A stretch of 14,905 nucleotides of DNA, from contig VBJR01000357.1 in the NCBI GenBank assembly GCA_005880175.1, positions 1 through 14,905 of the forward strand. Reading direction: 5' to 3'. The position numbers and the translations under genes were made by a program. Shown here one piece after another: positions 6,440 to 13,046 of the stretch. Position 1 is the first letter of the stretch; every line of letters begins with the position of its first letter. Below the pieces are notes generated by a model, which was not told the origin of the DNA, searched no databases, and saw only the letters and a program-made list of their open reading frames with translations. This stretch comes from Chloroflexota bacterium. Lineage in GTDB: Bacteria > Chloroflexota > Dormibacteria > Dormibacterales > Dormibacteraceae.

Positions 6440-7216
6440 ATGGAGCTGATCGATCTCAGCCAGGACTTCTCGGTCCACACGCCCGCCTTCGCGTCGTACG
6501 ACGGGCCGAGCATCAAGTGGGTCAAGCGGCTCGCGTTCGACAAGGCCGGCGGCCAGGAGATCACCACCACCCTGCACGTCGGCACCCACCTGGACGCGCC
6601 GGCGCACTTCTTCTCGGGCGGCAAGTTCATCGGCGACCTCCCGCTCGACTTCCTGGTCGGCCCCGCCTGCGTGGTCGACCTGGAGCGGATGGGCGTCGGC
6701 GACTACGGGCTGTACGGCCCGGAGCACTTCGAGCGCTGGGAGCGCGACACCGGGCTGCGGATCGAGACCGGCGACATCCTGGTGATCCACACCGGCTACC
6801 ACCGCTACTACCCGGAGAACTGGACCGACCGCTCGGAGGTGGACGAGACGCGGTACTTCATCCGCCACCCGGGGCCTACGCGCGCCCTGGCCGAGTGGGT
6901 GCTGGAGCGGGGGGTGCGCTGGCTCGCGGTCGACGCCGGCTCGGCCGACCACCCGATGAACACGGTGATCCGGCGGCTGCGTCCGGACGAGGCGGAGGAC
7001 GCCGAGGCCGCGCTGGGACGGCCGCTGGACGAGGTCTTCCCCAAGCGGGACTACCAGGTCATGCACACGCTCCTGTTCCCGCACGACGTGGTGCACATCG
7101 AGAACCTGGGCGGCGAGATCGATCGCGTGCTCGACCGCAAGATCGAGTTCGGCTGCTTCCCCTGGCGGTTCCAGGGCGGCGAGGCCGCGTTCTGCCGCGC
7201 GGTCGCCTTCCTGTGA
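6440..7216 (+). CDS. Cyclase / kynurenine formamidase-like family metal hydrolase
   Basis: The 258-residue protein belongs to the cyclase family that includes kynurenine formamidase (KynB) and isatin hydrolase. The metal-binding signature HxGTHxDxPxH is complete: H46, G48, T49, H50, D52, P54 and H56 in HVGTHLDAPAHF. GDILVIHTGYH near 112-122 and DAGSADHPMNT near 170-180 are further family segments. Members use a divalent metal to hydrolyse amide or lactam-type bonds in the cytosol. I chose ATG 6440 (MELIDLSQDF) because it matches the usual family N-terminus; the frame stays open upstream to 6314 but that part is the sialidase promoter and leader. No good Shine-Dalgarno is seen. It precedes a molybdenum hydroxylase, fitting a ring-hydroxylation and ring-opening pathway; the substrate is unknown. 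Confidence 0.87.
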   Translation: MELIDLSQDFSVHTPAFASYDGPSIKWVKRLAFDKAGGQEITTTLHVGTHLDAPAHFFSGGKFIGDLPLDFLVGPACVVDLERMGVGDYGLYGPEHFERWERDTGLRIETGDILVIHTGYHRYYPENWTDRSEVDETRYFIRHPGPTRALAEWVLERGVRWLAVDAGSADHPMNTVIRRLRPDEAEDAEAALGRPLDEVFPKRDYQVMHTLLFPHDVVHIENLGGEIDRVLDRKIEFGCFPWRFQGGEAAFCRAVAFL

Positions 7217-7224
7217 TGGAGCAA

Positions 7225-7244
7225 GAGGGGGCAGGCCCCCCCTT
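7225..7244 (+). terminator. Terminator-like hairpin after the cyclase gene
   Basis: AGGGGG at 7226-7231 pairs with CCCCCT at 7238-7243 around a six-base loop, 9 bp after the cyclase stop. Only a short pyrimidine run follows, with no real U-tract. It may separate the cyclase from the downstream molybdenum hydroxylase genes, or attenuate transcription between them. Confidence 0.4.
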
Positions 7245-7270
7245 CCGGAACCCCCCCGCTCGTCTGGGAC

Positions 7271-7363
7271 ACGCAGGGCGCCTGCGGCGCATCCCTCCGG
7301 GCCTGAAGCCGGCGTCCGGGCGATCTCGGGAGGACGGACTCAGACGCAGGGCGAAGCCCCTGC
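7271..7363. repeat. Two hairpins sharing a 10-bp direct repeat
   Basis: ACGCAGGGCG occurs at 7271-7280 and again at 7344-7353, each time followed by its own inverted partner (CCTGC at 7281-7285 and CCCTGC at 7358-7363). This makes two related small hairpins about 73 bp apart. The arrangement resembles paired intergenic palindromes, but family membership cannot be shown from one window. Confidence 0.35.
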
Positions 7364-7388
7364 TTCCGACCACCCGGGGATCCGTCCT

Positions 7389-8642
7389 GTGAAGCCGCCG
7401 CCGCTGGAGCACCACGCGCCCGGCACCGTGGCAGACGCGCTGTCCCTCCTGGCCGCCCTGGAGGACGCCAGGGTGCTGGCCGGCGGCCAGTCGCTGGTGC
7501 CGCTCCTGAACTTCCGGCTGGCGCGGCCGGCCCACCTGGTGGACGTGAACCGGCTGGACGAGCTGGCCGGTGTGGCGGAGCGGGACGGGGGCGTGGCGGT
7601 CGGCGCCACGGTGCGCCAGGCCGACGCCGAGCGGCACCCGCTGCTCCGCGAGCGCTGCCCGCTGGTGCCGCTGGCGCTGCGGCACGTCGCCCACCACGTC
7701 GTGCGCAACCGGGGCACGGTCTGCGGCAGCCTGGCCCACGCCGACCCGGCCGCGGAGCTGCCGGCCGTCCTGCTGGCGCTGGGCGGCCATGTGGTGGCGC
7801 GCTCGGTACGCGGCGAGCGGGTGATCGAGGCCGCCGACCTGTTCCTGGGCGCGTTCGAGACGGCGCTGGCGCCCGACGAGCTGATCGTCGAGGCGTGGTT
7901 TCCCGCTCACGCGGCGGCGGACGCGGCGCTGGTGGAGGAGACGCGGCGGCACGGCGACTTCGCGATGGCCGGGGTGGCGCGGTGGCGCGACCGGCTGGCG
8001 CTGTTCGGGGTGGCGCCGACGCCGGTGCTGTGGGACCGGGGCCGCCGGCTGGAGCCGAGCGCCGACCTGGAAGCGTCGGCCGAGTTCAAGCGGCACCTGG
8101 TCGAGGTGCTGGTCGAGCGGGCGATGGCCGCGCCGGAGGCAGCGCCCGCCTCGGCCGTGCCGCTGGAGCGTCCGCCCCGGCGCGCCGGCTTCTCGGTCAA
8201 CGGGGTTGCCCGCGCGGCGCCGGGCAGCGGGCGGCGGCTGCTGTCCGACTACCTGCGCGGCGAGCTGGGGCTGACCGGTACCCACGTCGGCTGCGAGCAC
8301 GGCGTCTGCGGCTGCTGCACGGTGCTGCTCGACGGCCGCCCGGTGCGCTCCTGCCTGCTGCTGGCCGTCCAGGCCGAAGGCCACGAGGTGACCACGATCG
8401 AGGGCCTGGCGCCGGACGGCGCGGCCCTGCACCCGGTCCAGCAGGCGTTCCACGAGTGCCACGGCCTCCAGTGCGGCTTCTGCACCCCGGGCTTCGTGCT
8501 GGCCGTGACGGGCCTGCTCGCCGAGCGCCCGGAGCCGTCCGACGCGGAGATCGACGAGGGCATCGCCGGCAACCTGTGCCGCTGCACCGGCTACGCCTCG
8601 ATCCGCCGCTCGGTCCGCCGCGCCGCGGAGCTGCTGGCGTGA
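7389..8642 (+). CDS. Molybdenum hydroxylase FAD-binding plus [2Fe-2S] subunit fusion
   Basis: One 417-residue protein joins two subunits usually encoded apart. Residues 1 to about 245 are a CoxM/XDH-type FAD-binding domain (AGGQSL at 31-36, RNRGTVCGSLAHADPAAELP near 109-128, RRHGDFAM). From about 255 it is a CoxS-type iron-sulfur subunit with both clusters: plant-ferredoxin type C302-x4-C307-x2-C310-x11-C322, and C362-x2-C365 with C397-x-C399. It should pass electrons from the molybdenum site through two 2Fe-2S clusters to FAD. FAD-then-FeS is the reverse of XdhA and eukaryotic xanthine dehydrogenase (FeS-then-FAD). The FAD C-terminal domain is compact. The start GTG 7389 matches the family N-terminus (KPPPLEHHAPGTVADAL). 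The stop overlaps the next start as GTGA. This subunit looks intact. Confidence 0.9.
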   Translation: MKPPPLEHHAPGTVADALSLLAALEDARVLAGGQSLVPLLNFRLARPAHLVDVNRLDELAGVAERDGGVAVGATVRQADAERHPLLRERCPLVPLALRHVAHHVVRNRGTVCGSLAHADPAAELPAVLLALGGHVVARSVRGERVIEAADLFLGAFETALAPDELIVEAWFPAHAAADAALVEETRRHGDFAMAGVARWRDRLALFGVAPTPVLWDRGRRLEPSADLEASAEFKRHLVEVLVERAMAAPEAAPASAVPLERPPRRAGFSVNGVARAAPGSGRRLLSDYLRGELGLTGTHVGCEHGVCGCCTVLLDGRPVRSCLLLAVQAEGHEVTTIEGLAPDGAALHPVQQAFHECHGLQCGFCTPGFVLAVTGLLAERPEPSDAEIDEGIAGNLCRCTGYASIRRSVRRAAELLA

Positions 8643-10849
8643 CCACCCGCTGGTTCGGGGAGCGCGTCCGGCGCCTGGAGGACGACCGCCTGCTGCGGGG
8701 CCGCGGCCGGTACACCGACGACCTGGACGAAGGCGCGCTCCACGGCTGCTTCGTCCGCTCGCCGTTCGGCCGCCGACCTGCCGTTCGGCCACGTCGACCT
8801 CCCGCTGCTCATCCCCCACCCCGCCCTCACGCACGGCCGCACCCAGCGCTGCCTGGCCTCCGAGGTCGTGCGCTACGCCGGCGAGGCCGTCGCGTTCGTG
8901 GTCGCCGCTGACCGCTACCTGGCCGAGGACGCCGCCGAGCTGGTGGACGTGACCTACGAGCCGCTGCCCGTCGTGATCGGACCCGAGGCGGCCGAGCGGG
9001 CGGCGGACCTGGTCCACGACGACGTCCCCGCCAACGTGGCCGCGGAGCTGACGCAGGAGCGCGGCGACGTGGAGGCCGACCTGGCCGCCGCGCCCCACCG
9101 GCTGGACCTGCGCCTCCGCTTCGAGCGCGGGGCCGCGGCCCCGATGGAGGCGCGCGCCGTGTGGGCGCGCTGGGACGAGGCCGAGCGCCGCCTGCTGGTC
9201 TACGACTCCACGCAGTCGCCCACCTCGATCCGGGGCGGCCTGGCCGTCCTGTTCGGCCTGCCGGAGACGTCCGTCGAGGTGATCGCGCCGGACGTGGGCG
9301 GCGGCTTCGGGCCCAAGATCATGCTGTTCTACCCGGACGAGCTCCTGGTCCCGTTCGCGGCCATGCGCCTGGGCCGGCCCGTCAAGTGGACCGAGGACCG
9401 CGCCGAGCACTTCACGGCCGTCAACCACGAGCGGGCGCAGGTCCACCGCGTGCGGGCCGGGTTCGACGACCGCGGGGTCGTGCGGGCGCTCGACGACGAC
9501 TTCCTGCACGACGCCGGCGCGTACACGCCGTACGGGATCATCCTGCCGATCATCACCGCCGCCCAGACCACGGGCCCGTACCGGGTGCCCAGCTTCCGGA
9601 CCCGGTTCCGCGACGTCTACACGAACGCCACGCCGACGTCGCCGTACCGCGGCGCCGGCCGGCCCCACGGCTGCTTCGTGATGGAGCGCGTGCTGGACGC
9701 GGTGGCCGCGGAGCTGGGCCTGGACCGGACCGAGGTGCGCCGGCGCAACTTCATCCAGCCGGACGAGTTCCCGTGGGACACCGGCAGTGCGTGCGCCTCC
9801 TCGGGCCCCGGCCGGAGGGCCGGAACGTCGGGATGGGCCTGGGCGTCTACGTGGAGGGCACCGGCGTCGGGCCGTACGAGGGCGCCCACGTCCAGGTGCT
9901 GGTCTCGGGGAAGGTGGTGGCGGCCACGGGCATCCCCAGCCAGGGCCAGGGCCACGCCACGGTGCTGGCCCAGGTGGTGGCGGACGCGCTGGGCGTGGAC
10001 GTCGCCGACGTCGAGGTCCGGAGCGGCGACACCCGGCGCTTCCAGTGGGGCGTCGGCACGTTCGCCTCGCGGGGCGCGGTCACCGCCGGCAACGCGATGC
10101 GCGTCGCCGCCCTCCGGGTGGCGGACAAGGCGAAGCGGATCGCCTCCGAGCACCTGGAGGTCGCCCCCGAGGACCTGGAGCTGGCCGGCGGCGTCGTGCG
10201 CGTCAAGGGCGCGCCCGACCGGGCGATGCCGCTGGCGGCGGCCGCCATCCTGTCCAACCCGCTGCGCTACGCGTTCGGCGGGGGCGCCGAGATGGCGACG
10301 CAGTTCCAGGGCCGGCCGCGCCCGGGGCCGCCGCTGCCCGAGGGCGAGCAGCCCGGGCTGGAGGCCACCGGCTTCTTCAGCCCCGAGGCGTCCACGTGGG
10401 CCTCCGGCTGCCACGCGGCCTACGTCCGCGTGGACCCGCGCACGTTCCGGCTGGAGATCCTCCGCTACGTGGTCGTGCACGACTGCGGCCGGGTCATCAA
10501 CCCGCTGGTCCTGGAGGGCCAGATCGAGGGCGGCGTGGGCCAGGGCATCGGCGGCGCCTTCTACGAGCGGCTGGCGTACGACGAGGACGGCCAGCTCCGC
10601 AACGCCTCGTTCATGGAGTTCCTGGTCCCGTACGCGACGGAGGTGCCGGCGCCCGAGATCGGCCACATCGAGACGCCGTCGCCGCTCAACCCGCTGGGCG
10701 TCAAGGGCGCCGGCGAGGCGGGCGTGATCCCGGTGGGGGCGGTGATCGCCGCTGCGATCGAGGACGCGCTCGGGGTGTCCATCCGCGAGATGCCGCTCTC
10801 CCCTCAGCGCCTCTACGAGCTCAGCCGACAGGCTACCGCAGACCGGTAA
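8639..10849 (+). pseudogene. Molybdopterin-binding (CoxL/XDH-type) large subunit, disrupted by two frame changes
   Basis: Clear large-subunit sequence runs from GTG 8639 to TGA 10849 but in three pieces. Piece 1 (8639 to about 8765, TTRWFGERVRRLEDDRLLRG to HGCFVRSPF) changes frame into piece 2 (about 8763-9786, AADLPFGHVD to PDEFPWDTG), then back into the first frame for piece 3 (about 9782-10849, PEGRNVGMGLGVYVEGTG to the end). At each switch, family sequence also seems missing: about 25 residues (the HARI...PGVVAV segment) at the first and about 40 at the second. Key parts survive: GGGFGPK, YRGAGRP, WGVGTFASRG and the active-site glutamate in GVKGAGEAG. The gene is coupled to the intact FAD/FeS subunit. 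It would hydroxylate an aldehyde or N-heterocycle if restored. A true pseudogene and an assembly or indel artefact are both possible. Confidence 0.8.
8762..8790 (+). repeat. 10-bp direct repeat at the first frame-change junction
   Basis: CCGTTCGGCC occurs at 8762-8771 and 8781-8790, exactly where the large subunit loses about 25 residues and changes frame. The first copy encodes the SPFG of the expected FVRSPF(A/G)HA motif and the second the LPFGH of the downstream motif, so each may be native. Their closeness marks the deletion junction and could have misled replication or assembly. Confidence 0.5.
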
Positions 10850-10858
10850 CCGACCCGC

Positions 10859-10873
10859 ACGGGGGTCCCGTTT
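10859..10873 (+). terminator. Small terminator-like hairpin after the molybdopterin subunit
   Basis: ACGGG (10859-10863) pairs with CCCGT (10867-10871) around GGT and is followed by two further T residues, 9 bp after the large subunit stop. It is short and overlaps the -35 hexamer of the next promoter candidate, so it is a weak call. Confidence 0.3.
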
Positions 10874-10900
10874 GACAGCGGCCGCCCGGCGGCGCACCAT
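10872..10900 (+). promoter_or_regulatory. Candidate sigma-70-type promoter for the bcsB-like operon
   Basis: A perfect TTGACA -35 lies at 10872-10877. At exactly 17 bp spacing, CACCAT (10895-10900) keeps the key A2, A5 and T6 of the -10. Transcription would start near 10907, leaving a leader of about 44 bases before the bcsB-like start. The weak -10 suggests dependence on an activator or another sigma factor. Confidence 0.45.
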
Positions 10901-10915
10901 AGCGCCTCGTATCCG

Positions 10916-10934
10916 GGCCGCGGGAGCCGCGGCC
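10916..10934 (+). promoter_or_regulatory. Hairpin directly upstream of the bcsB Shine-Dalgarno
   Basis: GGCCGCGG (10916-10923) and CCGCGGCC (10927-10934) form a perfect 8-bp stem with a GAG triloop. It ends two bases before the ribosome binding site AGAGAGG (10936-10943 region). In the mRNA leader it could affect ribosome access or mRNA stability. It could also belong to termination of the upstream operon. Confidence 0.4.
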
Positions 10935-10950
10935 GAAGAGAGGTCATGGG

Positions 10951-13044
10951 ATGGTCTGTGGGGATCGGCGGGCGTGCGCGCCCGTGGCAGCGTGGGCGGC
11001 GCGTGCCGCCGCGGCGGTGGTCGTAGTCGCGTGCGCGGCGCCGGCGATGGCTGGCCCGGCGGCGGCAGCGGCGCGTGGCCCGCGACCGGCGCCGCCGCCG
11101 GTCAGCCTCGGCGCGCTGGAGTCGGCGCAGGACACGACCCTCGACGCGATGGGCGTGCCCACGCAGACGCTCTACGGTCTCACCAACGAGGTCGCCGTGT
11201 TCATGCCGGCACCGGCGGGCCCGCTGGCGCCGGCCGGGAGCGCAGTCCGGCTGGTGTTCGCGCACAGCCCGCTGCTCGACCCGGCGACGTCGGCCGCGAC
11301 GGTGCTGGTCAACGGCGAGGAGCTGGGCGCGGTGCCGCTGGAGGCCTCCAGCTCGGACGGCGCCGTGGCCCAGCTGAAGGTCCCGGCCTCCGCCCTCCTC
11401 GACGATCGGGCCAACCTGCTCGAGGTGCGATTCGACGCGCGCCTGGCCGGCCGTCCCGGCGCCCGGGCCGACGACCCCTCCGCGTACGTCCGCCTGGAGA
11501 GCCAGACGCTGCTCCGCTACCAGCTGTTCGTGCCGCCGGGGACGCCGGCCCCGGCCCGGCTGGACGCGTACCCGTTCCCGCTGATCGGCGCGCACGGACC
11601 GGCGCCGGCGCGCCTGGGCCTCGTCCTGCCCCAGCCGGCGAACGCCGCCGACCTGGCCGCCGGGCTCCGGCTCGTCGCCGACCTGGGCCGGCGGGCCGGC
11701 GGGCAGCAGGTGGCGCCGGAGGCGGTCACCGGCGGCCAGCTGGACTGGCTGCACGCGGGCGGCCTGCCCGCCCTGGTGGTCGGCGGCCTGCGCCGCCTGC
11801 CCGCGGCCGAGCCGCTGCTCCGCGCCGCCGGGTTCTCGCACGGCGCCGGAGGCTGGACCACGCCGGACGGCCAGGACGTGCATCCGGAGGACGGCATCGT
11901 GGCCGCGGTGACGTCGCCGTGGGACCGGCGCAGCCCGATCGTCCTGGTCACGGGCGACACCGACGGCGCCGTGACCAGGGCGGCGGCGGCGCTGACGGCG
12001 CCCGCCGGCCTGCCGGCGGGCGGCACGTTCGCGCTCGTGCACGCCGGGGGGAGCCTCGCGCCGGCGCCCCCTGGCCCCCGCCCCGGCGAGACGCTGCCGT
12101 TCCCGGCGCTCGGCGGTCAGGACCTCCAGGTCCAGGGGCCGGGCCGGCACTCCGTCAGCCTCACGTTCACGGCGCCCGCGGTGGACGCCGGCGGCGCCGG
12201 CGACCTGGAGCTGGCGGTGGCCCACTCGCCGGTCCCCGCCGGCCAGCGCGCGGCGCTCGGCGTGCTCGTCAACGCCACCAGCGTCGGCGCCGTCCCGCTG
12301 GACCGGGACAACGAGCAGATGCGAACGGCGCCGGTGCGGGTGCCCGGCTCGGCGCTCCACCCCGGACGCAACACGCTGACCCTGGACCTCGTGCTGGCCG
12401 GGGACGGCGCGACGGCGCAGGTGGCGTCGGACGCGCGGCTTCGGCTGCCGGGCGCGCCCTCCGGCGCCGGCCTGCAGCTGCTGCCGTACCCGGTGTTCAA
12501 CGATCCGGGCGGCGTGCGGGTGGTGCTGGGCGGCGCGGACGACGCCGACCTGACCGGCGCCGCCCGCGTGGTCGCCGCCCTGGGCGAGCGGGCCGTCGCG
12601 ACGCCCCGCCTGGTGGCGGGCTACGCGAGCGACGCGCGGGCGGACGGCGGCGTCCTGGTGCTGGGCGTGGCCGGGGCGTCGGCCGCCGCGGCGCGGGTGG
12701 CCGGCGCGATCGGACTGGCGGGGCCACCGCCCTCGACGGGCGGGACGCAGCCATCGGGCGCGGTCCGGGAGCTGGCCGCCGGCCGCCATCCCGTGCTGTG
12801 GGTGGACGGGACGGCCCCGGCCGCGCTGACGCTGGCCGGCGACGCGCTCGCTCGCGGCGCGCTGGCCGGCGCGGGCGCCACGGTGGACGCGACCGGCCGG
12901 ATCCGGGCCCTGGTGGCCGAGGATGCCGCGCCATCCGAGCCGGGGGTCGTCACGGCCGTCAAGGTGATGACCGCGGTCGCCGCCTGCCTGCTCGTCGCCG
13001 CGGTCGGCTGGCAGGCGTGGCGGCCGCGGAGGGAGGAGCCGTGA
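10951..13044 (+). CDS. BcsB-like cellulose synthase periplasmic/extracytoplasmic subunit family protein
   Basis: The 697-residue protein is laid out like BcsB, the extracytoplasmic partner of the BcsA cellulose synthase. A signal peptide spans about 1-40. Two related beta-sandwich (carbohydrate-binding-like) modules each carry a V-L-V-N-x-x-x-(L/V)-G-A-V-P-L motif, at about 117-130 and 438-450. Each is followed by a flavodoxin-like part, and a single C-terminal membrane helix spans about 666-690 with a basic tail (RPRREEP). It is shorter than E. coli BcsB (about 780). The ATG 10951 has a good Shine-Dalgarno 7-8 bases upstream. No BcsA is in the window; the next gene starts 2 bp after the stop and is a GGDEF-like membrane protein. 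The fold call is good; the polymer handled (cellulose or another glycan) is unknown. Confidence 0.8.
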   Translation: MVCGDRRACAPVAAWAARAAAAVVVVACAAPAMAGPAAAAARGPRPAPPPVSLGALESAQDTTLDAMGVPTQTLYGLTNEVAVFMPAPAGPLAPAGSAVRLVFAHSPLLDPATSAATVLVNGEELGAVPLEASSSDGAVAQLKVPASALLDDRANLLEVRFDARLAGRPGARADDPSAYVRLESQTLLRYQLFVPPGTPAPARLDAYPFPLIGAHGPAPARLGLVLPQPANAADLAAGLRLVADLGRRAGGQQVAPEAVTGGQLDWLHAGGLPALVVGGLRRLPAAEPLLRAAGFSHGAGGWTTPDGQDVHPEDGIVAAVTSPWDRRSPIVLVTGDTDGAVTRAAAALTAPAGLPAGGTFALVHAGGSLAPAPPGPRPGETLPFPALGGQDLQVQGPGRHSVSLTFTAPAVDAGGAGDLELAVAHSPVPAGQRAALGVLVNATSVGAVPLDRDNEQMRTAPVRVPGSALHPGRNTLTLDLVLAGDGATAQVASDARLRLPGAPSGAGLQLLPYPVFNDPGGVRVVLGGADDADLTGAARVVAALGERAVATPRLVAGYASDARADGGVLVLGVAGASAAAARVAGAIGLAGPPPSTGGTQPSGAVRELAAGRHPVLWVDGTAPAALTLAGDALARGALAGAGATVDATGRIRALVAEDAAPSEPGVVTAVKVMTAVAACLLVAAVGWQAWRPRREEP
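13032..13038 (+). promoter_or_regulatory. Shine-Dalgarno that favours ATG 13047
   Basis: GGAGGAG sits inside the last codons of the bcsB-like gene. It is 8 bases from ATG 13047 but only 2 bases from GTG 13041, so ATG 13047 is the better start for the following gene even though GTG 13041 would overlap the stop. Confidence 0.55.
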
Positions 13045-13046
13045 GC

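Larger units (their letters stand above)
7217..7388 (+). other. 172-bp non-coding, hairpin-rich gap
   Basis: No convincing gene is present between the cyclase and the FAD/2Fe-2S genes. The stretch holds several GC-rich foldbacks: the terminator-like hairpin at 7225-7244, a GCAGG/CCTGC hairpin at 7273-7285 and a GCAGGG/CCCTGC hairpin at 7346-7363. The last two begin with the same 10-mer, ACGCAGGGCG (7271-7280 and 7344-7353). The look is that of a dispersed intergenic repeat or a structured leader. I could not match it to a known riboswitch, including the molybdenum cofactor type. Confidence 0.4.

Noticed and set aside
7217..7388. Molybdenum cofactor riboswitch upstream of the hydroxylase genes
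   Set aside because: Hairpins are present but I could not match the known conserved core; I keep it only as an unclassified structured gap.
7059..9668. 869-codon open frame on the minus strand across the molybdenum hydroxylase genes
   Set aside because: It mirrors clear FAD, 2Fe-2S and molybdopterin coding sequence on the plus strand, and has no domain-like sequence of its own.
9161..10849. Calling 9161-10849 or 8868-10727 as independent complete genes
   Set aside because: In each, only part of the frame matches the molybdopterin subunit; the rest is out-of-frame sequence. Together they are pieces of one disrupted gene.
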